This document shows, in pieces, positions 12,337-23,800 of a stretch of 64,000 nucleotides of DNA. Below the pieces are notes generated by a model. That model made no database searches. It worked only from the letters and a program-made list of their open reading frames with translations, and had not been told where the DNA came from. The position numbers and the translations under genes were made by a program. The DNA comes from Cryptomeria japonica. Lineage: Eukaryota > Streptophyta > Pinopsida > Cupressales > Cupressaceae. Each line of letters opens with the position of its first letter. The first letter of the stretch is position 1. Where the stretch lies: positions 668,609,852-668,673,851 of the forward strand of contig NC_081412.1 in the NCBI RefSeq assembly GCF_030272615.1. The letters are read 5' to 3'.

Positions 12337-13797
12337 TGTATGCGGGAAAAGTGGGCTGATAAAACTAAATATGTGAAAATTTATTAGAATACTAGTCCAC
12401 ACACACACACAGGACTTCTTGATGCAAGCTATGGAGTAACGTAGTGTTACTCAGCTTCCCAAGGAGGGTCCCATGGTTCTCTATCTCACAATGTCCCTCA
12501 AACCAACGTTTTTGCTCTCAGATCACTGAGCAAAATGGTTTAGGGATGGCAAATATGAGAACGAGAGATGCTTTTGATTGATTTAGTATGAAATAGATAT
12601 GAAGCTATGTATGACGCTAAAAATGCAATAAACTAGATGATAAGATGACGAGGTTAGTATGAATACTATCCTAGCATACTATATTTAGTCTATGATTGAA
12701 CTAAAATGATAAAGAAAGTAATCTAAGCATGCATATTTGATCTAAAAGAGGCTAAATGAAGAGCATAAAGATGATGAAAAAGCTTGAAAGTATTTGAGCA
12801 TAAGTATAATGCTTCAAATTTGAAAGATGATTGTTTTAAAATGGAGGAATGAGAGCTCTATTTATAGCACAAACAGGGCAATGGATGGTCAAGATTGAAT
12901 GGTTTAATCAAGGGCCAGGTTTGAAAGTTGAGGATCCATGTGCACAATTGGCACCAATGAAATGGTGACAAGTGTCAACATAGGATTGGGTTGAGAGAAG
13001 AGGTTGGAGGCATTAAAGGCCTGAGAAGACCTCATGGTTATCTAAAGGCTAAGGGTCAAGTCTCAATTAAGATTATCCACTGGATTAAGAGTTAATCCAA
13101 GGATAAACCTTTGTGCAAATGATTAAGAGATAATCATGGTCAAAGCATTAAAGGCCTGATGAGACCTTTGGGTTGGATAGAGGTTGAGTCAAAACAAATG
13201 TTTTAACCATGTGGGAGGGTTTGAATTAACCATTAATGGTTATTGGAGACTTTGGGGATTAAGTGGTTGAAGGTTGGAAGCCTTCAATGGTTTTCAAAGA
13301 CTTTAAGGGTTTTGGTGGTTGAAGGTTGAAAACCTTCAATGGTTATCAAAGACTTTAAGGTTTTTGAGAAGTGACTTCCCTTTGCTTAGGGATGTGACAA
13401 AGTTTAGGGGAGGGTTAGGTTAATTAGAAGTGATTAGAAGATTCTAGAAGGGATTAGAAAGGGGTTTGGGATTTTGCAAGTGGATGGGGGGGATAATACG
13501 ATTTAATTGAATTAAATGATTTTCATTCAATTTGGTTGTAATTAAATAAATTTGATTTATTCAATTTGGGATAACTATTTAATTAAATTTGGATTTAATT
13601 AAAAGTGGATAGGGGGGTTTTAATTGAATAAAATGATTTATTCATTAAATGGTATAGTGAATTTTATTTAAATAAATTGAGTAATTTACTTAATAAAATA
13701 GAAGAATGTGGATAATTTAATTAAATTGGATTTAATTAAATAGAGAAATGAACATAAAATATTCATTTAGGAATGTGGTCATTTTTATACATCTACA
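12337..13797 (-). repeat. 5' LTR of element A
   Basis: 1,461 bp, ending TG...CA on either strand (plus strand TGTATGCGGG to ATCTACA). It is homologous along its length to the 3' LTR of element C (27337-28749), including the tract CACAGGACTTCTTG near the low end and the TTTAATTAAA-rich high end. It is followed on the minus strand by the PBS. It contains a TATA box (12859-12866). Confidence 0.88.
12859..12866 (-). promoter_or_regulatory. TATA box in family I LTR (element A)
   Basis: Minus strand reads TATAAATAGAGCTC. The same core is conserved in the LTR of element C (27838-27845). It probably drives the sense gag-pol transcript; the start site was not determined. Confidence 0.65.
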
Positions 13798-16700
13798 GGG
13801 TCATCGCTAGAACTCTCCTCATCAGCCTCGATCATAAACGAATCCAAATTGACATCACTAGAGGGACACTCAACAATTGGATTCTTCACTCTTCATGGTT
13901 TTGACCTAGAACTTTGAGATGTTGAGGGTTTGGGATCCCAAAAAAAATTTATCCATGGTTCAGCACTGTCACTCTTCTCTTGTGATGTAGACTTTGATGA
14001 AGTAACTTGACCAAATCTGAATTTTCTATAAAATTCTTCTTCTTCTATGGGTTCACCTAATTCTCTGAATGTTTTGGTGAGATCATTATCACTAGATGGC
14101 TTGAAGCCCAAGTCCTTTGGAGTGCTGATTTTTGAATGTCAACTCTCGTTGCAATGGTTAAACAATTCCTTTCTTTTGTAACCCAAGAGGGCTCTTTCCA
14201 TCATATCCAAATTTTTGTAAGAGCTTGAATCCTTTACCATATTTTTCACAAGGTATTTTGATGTGATCTTATGCAAATTCCTCTTCAAGTTCTTTATAAA
14301 GAATTTTGTAGAGATCTTCTTCTTCCATCTCACCCCATCTGTAGAATATAGTGGGATCCCATTTTATGGTAATGGTGGATACTTTTTTAGAAGGATGTGG
14401 TCGTCCATAATCTTTAGGAGAATCCACTATTTGTCTTAAATACATGGTTTGATTCAAAGTATATTCTCTCATGCCTTTGTCCTTGTATTTTCCTTTAAGC
14501 TCGCCTTGTTTTGATGTGGAAGGTTTTAGTGATTCTAGATCCACATATGTTGATGATGGAATTGCTTCTTTGTTGATTGGAATTATTATTTATGATCCTG
14601 GTCGTAGGTTATTACAATACATGAAAGGATTTAGATCACCTCTTATTGTTATTTCAACTGCATTGTAAGGTAATTTTATACATTTATGATATATTGATGG
14701 TACTACTCTCACCTCATGAATCCAGGAACATCATAAAAGTATATATTATGTGAGATCTAACTCAAGGACTTGACAAATCACATCCCTCGTGATTGTCCCA
14801 ATTCTCAAAGGTAAGGTGATTATTCCCTTGGATGAATGTTCTTCATCATCATATGCTTTAATGGTTATCTTGTTCTTTGAATTCACAGTTTGTTCAGAAT
14901 ATACCAATTGTTTAATAGTGTTCAATGCACAAATGTTTAGACCTGCTCCTCCATCTATCAAGACTCATTTGATACGGTTTTTATGGAGAAATGCCTCAAT
15001 GTAGAGGGGTGCATTGTTTGGTTGGCATATGGAGACAGCATCAGCTTCTTTGAATGTAAGGCAATGCGGAGTGGAAAGGTATCATACCATGGCTTTGTTA
15101 ATTTTATTATAGTTGTGGTCAGAATCCACAACCTGACATTGATATCACAAAGGTTGTGATTATATTTATATTATTATTATTATGAGATAATATAATTATA
15201 TTATTATGTGATAATATAATTATATAATAATTATAATGTATAATTATTATATTATATGATAATACAATAATTATTGTATTATATTAATAATGTAATAATT
15301 GGTGCCACTTGGAAGAGTGGCGACCCTTGGTGTATAGACATCTCTCACATATACATAATGAGATGTGTGATCTCATTCAAAAGGAGGGACATAACAATAT
15401 AACAAAATATTTAGATCAATATAAATTAGAGTGCTCGGGGGAAACAAATATATTGTATATGGTTGGGAGGGAAATAAGAGTTATTTCCCATGGTTAATCG
15501 AGCATACTAGAAAAATAACAAGCTTGAAACTAGTCCACGTTCAGATCAGTGGGTACGGAGGTTTCTCTCATTTTTTTATCAAGGATGGCCTTATGTGAGG
15601 GGGACATACACCAAAGCTCAAGGATAGAAATGAGGGTGGGTGTCTTCCCTAACTTATTTACAAGGTCATACTCATTTTTGGTAGATGATGAGGTTGTGGT
15701 CTTGGATGGAACACCTTGCAAAGTGACTTTACCTCGATGGGTTGTGACATTGCATTCGGAGGTTTCGTATTTAGAGGATGAAGAAGATGGTCCAATGCCT
15801 TTTAAAACAAATTTACTCCTTTCGGTAGGACCTTTGGGAGTTTTATCCTTTATGATAATGGTAGAAACATAATTGTCCACTGAAATGTGGTTAACAATCA
15901 AGTCATAATCATAGGAAATTTTAGCATAGTTGGCTTGATTATCTATTTTGGCTTTTCCTTTATCATGTTTAGGGAATGGCTCCTTAAACATTGCATGTTC
16001 CTCATTGGAGGTATGACCATCAACTTCTATGTCACCCTTGTTAATAAGATCTTGTATGACATCCTTCAATTTGTGACAATTGCCAGTTATGTGCCCTTTG
16101 CTCTTATGATACTCATAATACTCATCATCAATCCACCATGCAAGTTTTACTTTTGGTTCATAAGGTGGATTGTCTAGTAGTGTTATGAGCTTGTTTGCAA
16201 CCAATTTCTTGAATGTTATCTCAATTGGCTCTCCCAATGGAGTGTATTTCCTTCAAGGCTTTCATGGCCTTTGAGTGTTCACTTGATTGTTCACATTGGA
16301 TGATCTTGCACCGGGGAAAGTCACTTTTGGTTTTACAACATTTGCATCTACTACCCTATCATTGACTGTGTTCTTATTCTTGTTCCAAAAGCAAGGTTTG
16401 TCTTTCCCATTTGATTCCTCTTTGTTCTCTTTGAGTATCTTAATGACACCTTGTTCAATAAGGACTTTCTTAGTTGCCAATCCTTTCTCAATGACCTCTT
16501 TAAAGGGAGACAAACAAGCTTTTCTTAGTTCATGTCCAATATCCATGTTAACGTTTTGAGTGAACAATTCTACCATTTGTTTTTGTGGGATATAACAAGA
16601 GCATTGACTAGAAAAACCTCTCCATCATTGTAAAAATGAAGAGAAAGACTCCCCATTTTTTTGCTTAGTATTGCACAAGGTAGTGACTGACACATTTGTT

Positions 16701-17881
16701 TCAATGTTGTATGAGAAGTGCTTTATGAAAGCCTCTACTAGATCACTCTATGATTTGATCCCAGGTGAAAGTTGGGAGAACCATTCCATAGCTTTTCCAC
16801 CTAAGCTTTGTGGGAATAATCTCATCAAGTATGTTTCTTCTCCTACTATCTCAATGCAAGTTGTGGAAAATTCTCTTATGTGTTCCTTAGGATCCCCTTT
16901 TCCTCTATACTTGTCAAATTTGGGTGTCACAAAATATGGGGGAAATGGAGGCATTGGAATGATTCTATTAAATGGGTAAGGAAATATGTCTTTCATTGTG
17001 TACTTTTGCATTGGTGTATTCATGTCAGCGATTGTCTTTTGCAAATCCTCGATTTGTTGCTGCAAGTCATTCTTGGGTGGTGTCTTTTCTCTTTGAGCTA
17101 ATCCCATGCCTAAGCCACTAGGTGGAGGAGGAGGGATATAATGCATATATGGATGGTATTGATCATATATTTTTTCATATGGAGGAGGAACGTAGTTATA
17201 GCTTGCATATGGACCAAATGGTATGGTATTGTAGTAAGGAGCACTAGGTATAGGTCGATACATGTCATGTCCATGAGGATAGGATGTATCAGAAGAATGA
17301 TCTTATCTATTTCCCCCAAATCTGACACGGGGTCTCCTCGTATCATGATTTTAAATGTTTGCTTGGGTGTAATTGTATGCATTGGTATGATCTTGGGTAT
17401 CATCATGAGCATGTGTATCATTTCTTCTCCATGGGCAAGGACAACCATGGGGTTGTCCATGATATTTCCTAGTAAAATTGGCATGAGCATAGGTATTGGG
17501 AAATTTTGGTTTTTGAAATAAGTATGAAGGTGACTCAGACACAAAACGCTCTCTCCTATTACCACCATTATGTCCTCTAGGATTTGCATTTGTGTGATTT
17601 CCTTGATTAGGGTCCTCTTCTACAATTTGTGACACATCAAAATCGTGAGGTAGCTTCATCCCACTTTGAGCCATAACTTGAAATAAGTATTGTCTATCTC
17701 TTCTTATGATTTCCTCAACCAATCTATTGAACCTTGATTCTATGATATTCTCTTCAATGTCTGTGGAAGTGATAGATGCATTGTCATTATCATTGTTGTT
17801 CTAATTGTCATTGTCTAGTATATTACTGCAGTTGTCAAATGGGTTGTAAAATTTATCTCCATCAAACTCATAGGTACTCAT
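13798..17881 (-). pseudogene. gag: Gag-protease-G-patch part of E1 polyprotein, truncated
   Basis: It starts at ATG 17881 (MSTYEFDGDKFYNPFD). Retrotrans_gag core lies about 17000-16500 (PFPPYFVTPKFDKYRGKGDP, then LMRLFPQSLGGKAMEWF), the knuckle at about 16130-16070 (YEYHKSKGHITGNC), retropepsin D-G-G-A-G at about 14955-14930, and the G-patch at about 14250-14110. The frame stays in register from 17881 to the G-patch once the 425-bp insertion and its duplicated bases are discounted. Several stops and one frameshift near 14.1 kb break it. It ends at the A insertion. Confidence 0.8.
15096..15520. mobile_element. 425-bp TG...CA insertion in E1 (small solo LTR or TRIM)
   Basis: The insert begins TGTTAATTTT and ends AAATAACA, and is flanked by GGCTT (15091-15095) and AGCTT (15521-15525), a 4/5 match expected of an old 5-bp target duplication. 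It splits the protease-upstream region of E1 exactly between residues aligned in element A (FQA|MV). It contains an AT-rich stretch (about 15140-15300) with TAATTATTATATTA inverted-repeat character and no coding region. Confidence 0.65.
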
Positions 17882-18060
17882 TTTGAGAGATCTTAGAGCT
17901 TCTTCAGATTCTCTTATATGCCTTTGGGAATGGGTTTCAACCATGAACTTGACCTTGGCTAAAATGAAAGATGGAAGAAAATATTAAGACTATGGAAGAC
18001 CAAGCAAGGATAAGAGACAGAAAGAATCTAGGGTTGTCTTGCAATATCCGAAAATGTAAG

Positions 18061-19286
18061 TGTTGGATATTGTTGGTTATTTATGTTGATAGTATATCTT
18101 TTTTTGTTTATGTCAACATATTCCTATGTATTGCTCCAATGATTGCAGATTGGGAAGATCTTATGATCTGGTTTGTAGTGTTGTTTTGTTGATCACTGTT
18201 TTGCAGAGTTTGGTATATCCTCTGGTATATTCCAGTGTGATCAGATCTTGTGCTGAGATTTTGGGATATTTCTTGGGATGGTCTTCTGTATCTTCATTTC
18301 AGATGGCTCATGATTTGGCACTCTGCAAGTTATCTTTCTTCATGACAGTTGTTGATTGGTTGTATTCCTGAGTTTCAGATGTTGATCGATGAAGATTTGA
18401 TAAGTGGTGTTGGTGCAGTTGTTCCTGATGATTTTAATGTGCTTGTTGGTATTTCCTATTCGTTTCCTATTTGGTTTGGTGATCTTCATTGATAGTTGTG
18501 CGAATTTTTTGGTGGTTTTTATGAACCAGCGATGATTTTTGTGTTATGCAGTTTTTCTAGTGGTGTAGCATGTTGCGGTTGATCAACATGATTTCTGGTG
18601 GAGTTGTGCATTTGTGAATTTAAGTTGCAAATCATTAAATTGGTCAGGTGGTTGATCTTTGTATCATGTGATGTAATTTTGTAATTGAGGGTTGAGGGTT
18701 TAGTCAACCTTGTTATCAAGGTTGATGAACTGTATATATAGGTGATATATTCATGTAATTTAGGTGTCAATATTGTGTTTGCATTATCAGAGAGTGGTGT
18801 ATGTGTGAACAAGAGATTTATCCTTTAGTAAAGTGTTGGGGATAGATGGGTGTTACAGAGCAGACAACTGTGCTTAACCAAAACTGTAATCTGGCATTTG
18901 AAGATGCTATTATTTTAGTTCATTTCTTCCGAATTGTAGTCCAAATATTATTGTAAGTCAATGAGACTTCCTTGAGGGTTGTAGCCTTTCGGGCCATCAT
19001 ATTTGAGAAATGAGCTCTAGGCAGTGTGCCTGAATGCATGTGCATTCCCCATTGTAATATTTTCACATACTACTGCAGAGTATCATCTTACTGTGGATAG
19101 GTTCCCACCATGGTTTTTCCCTTTTAACTGGGTTTTACATGTCAAAATCTTGGTGTTGTGTGTTGTGCTTTCAACTTTCTTATTTGTCCTATTACTACAG
19201 TTTATCATATATGTTTTTGAATTATATGATCCGGTGAAGATTGATTCACCCCCCCTCTCAATCTTCCTTCTTGGTTGTTGCTAACA
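18061..19286 (+). mobile_element. Solo LTR, Ty1/copia-like, with perfect TSD
   Basis: 1,226 bp from TGTTGGATAT to TTGCTAACA, flanked on both sides by GTAAG (18056-18060 and 19287-19291). It has a TATATATA box at 18733-18740 and the run GATTCACCCCCCCTCTCAAT near the 3' end, a tract often seen at the end of plant copia LTRs. There is no internal domain, PBS or PPT, so it is a solo LTR left by recombination. The open frames inside it are not supported as genes. Confidence 0.85.
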
Positions 19287-19659
19287 GTAAGTTCAAGATA
19301 TGTAGGATCTAAAGTAAGGTATGGCTTCCAAAGAGATGATAGATCTCTTGATGACATAAGTTGACCTTGACTAAAGAGGACCAAGTGGGACCCTAAGATG
19401 AAAGATCTAATGCGGGAACCACCTAGTTATATGTTGTAGCAAGTTTGCAAGATATGATTAGGACAACAAAGAAACCTTTTGACTCTAGTTTGGAAAATGT
19501 GTATGAGGGATTGAAAATGAAGGGGAAATGATGGACAAATATGTGACCAAGACTGTCTGACTAAAAATGATGAAACCCCATAGGAAATTCCTTAGGAGCT
19601 CTTTAAATCTCCAAACTTAAGCCCATTTATCTCTTTTTAAGTTTTGCAAAATGTTGTTG

Positions 19660-19960
19660 TGAAACGGAGATGTGGAATTGTCTTGCACAAATGTGATTTT
19701 TTATCAAAGACACAATTTTAGATGACACGGACACAGTTTTAGCTATTAAACTGATGATGTTTTGCTATCTGACAAAAACACTATTTTGCTCTGCACAAAC
19801 GCGGTTTCTAAACGTAGACGTGTTTTCAAGGAACAAAGACGTGATTTAATTTGTTGATTTGACAATGTTTTAATTTTCTAACAAAAACGCAATCCTATCC
19901 TACACAAATGCGGTTTCTAAACCCAGACATGGTTTAAGTTGTCACAAATGTAGTTTTTGA
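19660..19960 (-). repeat. Short-motif array ACAAA(C/T)G(C/T)GGTTT, about 12 degenerate copies (E1 leader)
   Basis: Plus-strand copies include CACAAACGCGGTTTCTAAAC, CACAAATGCGGTTTCTAAAC, GACACAGTTTT, AGACGTGATTT and CACAAATGTAGTTTT, spaced about 20-30 bases. The position (leader) and texture match the GCGCTAA arrays of family I, but the motif is different. Confidence 0.55.
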
Positions 19961-20894
19961 TAAAATATTTGATTATGTCCAAATGTAAAGTTGTTGAATG
20001 TGACCAAATCTTGATGTTGAATGTTTTTGTGGCAAGAAGACACAACAAACAATGAAGACACAATGTCTGAAAGTGTGTTTGTCAAAAATGTTCTTGTGTA
20101 TGTTCAAAATATTTTCACTGGTATAGCACAAATTGAAGACACTTGAAAACATGCACAACCTGGGCTGGAAAGAGAAACCATTCAATGGGGGGGGCGGTGT
20201 GACATAGAAATACCTCAAACAAGCTAACAACTAGAGATTATGGTAGCACTGGCTCCCCCACCACGGCACTCACTTCTCAGGCATACCAGATTCTCTTACC
20301 TCAAAAGATCAAAGATCAAATGAGGGATTCCTATCTCAACATGAAAGGGTACATGAGGGGTATCTACGAGGTACAATCTACACTCCCTAAACCATCAAAC
20401 GTAAGGATTTTTGGCCTCTACAACAAAGGTGTTTAGTGGGGGAACTTTTGCGGTCCTTGGTGTCTACCCATGCAGCGGCGAATCATTTAAGAACCCACTC
20501 CTAATCTCAAAAGAGGATTTTTAATGCATCCAACACAAGTGTGGATATTGGGGAGAACCATTGATGTAGATACACATCACCAATTTGTCGCAGCTTTCAC
20601 CTAATGTATTAATTTATATAGTGGGTAAAAGAAGTACCGCTTGGTTCATGCTCTCACTTGGCCTTATGAGCTACCTAGGAGATAGGCCCTCCTACCTAAA
20701 TAGAAGATGATAACAATTTCTCTTACACCCAAGGTCCAATCGAAGGCGAGGGGAGAGGATACTTTTGTTATCAACTCTAGGGTTATAAACATAAAATGTG
20801 AAAAGAGCACCAAACACTTCAAACAAGTCCTTTAACCCCAAATGAAAAAGAGATGTGACCCTAATTAGAATAAAAAACCAAAGACACATACCTA

Positions 20895-23800
20895 GATTAC
20901 CCTTGCAACAAATGATTCAGTTGAAGATGTCGGTCTTGTCCATCTTCATTGACAACTTTCTTTAAAATTTTCAACATAGTTTTGTTTGTTGCCTCAGCTT
21001 GACCATTTCTTTGGGGATAGTACGGGGTTGCAAAGCATTGTTGGATATGGAACTACTCACAAATTTTTGTGACCTCTTGGTTTTTAAAGGGATGCCCATT
21101 GTCTATCACAATACACATCGGGACTCCATATCTAAAAATAATATAGTTCAAGATTAATTTTTCTATCTATTTTCCAGTGGTGTAAGTCATAGGGATTTCC
21201 TTGACCCCTTTTGTAAAATATTCAGTGGCAGTGATAATAAACTTTTGTCCATTAGAGGAGGTAGGGTTGATTTTCCCTACTAGATCAAGTCCCCATTGTG
21301 AGAATGGCCATGGTGATGTGATGGGTTGAAGGTCTTGTATAGGTCCGTGAATTAGATCTCCATGTGTTTGGCATTGTCTGAATTACTAAACATACTTGTA
21401 AGCATCTTTTTCCATCGTTGGCCAATAGTATCATGTTCTCAATAGTTTCTTGGCTAGAGTTAGGCCACTGACATGGGCACCGCAGACCCCATCGTGAACT
21501 TATTTTAGTGATTTTTGTACTTCTTTAGAATTGATACATCTAAGAAAGGTGGTATCCAAGCTTCTTTTGTAAAATGTGTCTGCAATAAGTGTGTATCTAG
21601 ATGCCTTTTGTATGAGGGTCTTTCTCTGATTGGATGAAAGGACTGGAGGCATATATTGATCATGTAGATATGAGTAGACTTCTTGATACCAGGGGGATTC
21701 ATGTCCCACTATGACACAAACATATTTTGAAGCGGGTATTTCATATGAAGGTACCATCAACTACTCTACTATGAACTCAAACTAAGTTCCATCATTCATC
21801 ATATCAAGGAGAGATCCCATAGTTGCCATTGCATCAGCAGCTCTATTCTATACTCTGGGGATTTTCTCAAAAAAGATGTTGGAGAAATATTGCTTGAGTT
21901 CTTCTACCAACTATTTGTAGGGTGTGAGTTTGTCATCCTTGGTGACATAATTATCATTCACTTGGTTGATGATAAGCTAAGAATCATCATAGACTTGTAG
22001 TTCTTTGATCTTTCATTGTATGAAAATCTGAAGTCCTATTACTAGTGCTTCATACTCAACTATGTTATTAGTGTATGGGAAGATTATTCTGAATGATTTG
22101 GAGATAGAATCACCTTGAGGGGTGATAAATAGTATTCTCGCTCCTACTCCATGGTTGGTATGTGATCCATTAAAGTATAGTGTCCAAGTGCTAGATGTTG
22201 TTATTGTAAAGATAAATTCATCTGGGAATTTTGTCAGCATTGGATGGTGGTCTTGCATTGGAACCTCTTCCAACTGATCTGCAATTATTTGCCCTTTCAT
22301 GGCCTTCCTATCAACATAATCAATGTCAAACTCACTTAGGATATTCACCCATTGAGCTAACCTTCTGGTTAATGCAACTTTTCTTAATAGATACTTGAGT
22401 GGATCAAACTTTGCAATGAGCTGGATCTTATGACCGATCATATAGTGTGTGAGCTTCTGGGAAGAAAAAATCACTACTAAACATGCACACTCAATAGGAG
22501 TGTAATTCAGTTCATAGCCTACAAGGGTTCTACTAATGTAATATATTTCTCTTTCTTTTCATTGATCATCGTGTTGTGCTAAGAGAGCACCCAAACCGGA
22601 GTTTGTGGCAGATATATTCAACAATAGTGGCTTTCCATGGATTGTTGGCACTAACAATGGTGTGGTAAGTAGATGTCTTTCAAAGCTTGAAATGCCTCTT
22701 GGCATTTTTCTAACCATTTTAATGTTACACCTTTCTTTACAAGGTGTTGGAAAGGGTGACACTCAGCTACCCCTTGTGCTATGAAGTGTCTTATAGATTG
22801 TAGTCTCCCCTGCAAACTTCTCAATTGTTTAAGTGTTGTTGGTGTTGGTATTTTAAGATGGTTTTCACCTTTGCAGGATCTACTTCAATGCCTTTGTTTG
22901 ACACAATGAAGCCCAATCTCTTTCTAGCTGTAATGCCAAATACACACTTTTTAGGATTAAGCCTTACTTTGTATTGTTCTAATCTATCAAATATTTTGGC
23001 TAGAAATTCCAGGTGATCTTCTCTAGTTTGTGACTTGGCTAATATATCATCAACATAATCCTCCATGATATCATGTATCATGTCACGGAACAATGTTGTC
23101 ATACCTCATTGATATGTTGCACCTACATTCTTTAAACCAAATGGTATGGCATTCCAACAATATGTCCCCCAAGGACATGTGAATGCTATCTTTGCTTGGT
23201 CTTTTTGTGCAATCCTAATTTGAATATAACCAGGGAAACTATCCATGAGTGAAAGAATTTTGTTTCTCACTATAAGATCTACAATCGTATCAATATTTGG
23301 AAGCAGAAAATCATCCTTGGGACAAGCCTTGTGTAGATATCTGAAGTCATTGCAGATTCTGATGCCCCCAGTGTGCTTGGTTATTGGGACTAGGTTTGAG
23401 TTCCACTCTACATAGTCTATGGATCTCTTGAAACCCACATCTAACAATTTCTACAGTTCAATTTTGACTAGTAGGGATATTTGTGGATGCATCTTTCTTA
23501 ACTTTTTCTTGTAGGGTTTTTTTCTGGTAATAGTGGTAGATGGTGTAAAACCAATTATGGGTCTAACTTCGGCATATCTGCATAAGACCGTGCAAATTTG
23601 ATAGGCCTTTTCTTAAAAAATTCATATTTTATGTTTCTTTTGAGTCATCTGGATTGGAGGAAGATATTGCCTCTCCAAAATATGTTGTTCTATCTAGATC
23701 TATGGTGAATCCTACCTTGTGGTCATCAAATGGGAATCCATTTCTGGCACCCAAGAACTCTACTATAGCCTCATCATTCTCAAACCAATCTAGCTTTGGT

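Larger units (their letters stand above)
1..13797 (-). mobile_element. Element A: family I Ty3/gypsy (Tat/Ogre-like) retrotransposon, 3' end outside window
   Basis: Read on the minus strand the order is 5' LTR (12337-13797), PBS (12315-12332), long leader with short-motif arrays, small ORF0 (9124-9510), gag-pol frame (9121-1661), noncoding spacer, then the 3' end of an antisense PMD-type gene (1-237). The 3' LTR must lie left of base 1; by comparison with element C about 3.5 kb is missing. Element C matches A in order and sequence from the spacer through the leader. The right flank at 13798 interrupts the older element E1. The TSD cannot be tested because the other end is outside the window. 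Confidence 0.9.
13798..20890 (-). mobile_element. Element E1: decayed gypsy relative, interrupted by A and two smaller insertions
   Basis: The minus-strand order is leader (about 20890-17882), gag from 17881, knuckle, protease, G-patch, then the A insertion at 13797/13798; RT to integrase would lie beyond A, outside the window. The internal insertions 15096-15520 and 18061-19286 are later. No LTR or PBS was seen at the high end. The boundary with E2 near 20890 is approximate, set where E2 integrase similarity stops. Confidence 0.7.
17882..20890 (-). other. Leader region of E1 (contains a solo LTR)
   Basis: No gene was found. It comprises 17882-18060, the solo LTR 18061-19286, and 19287-20890. 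The part at 19660-19960 is a short-motif array distinct from those of the other families. The part at about 20230-20560 resembles in style the conserved leader block of A, but I could not align it confidently. Confidence 0.5.
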
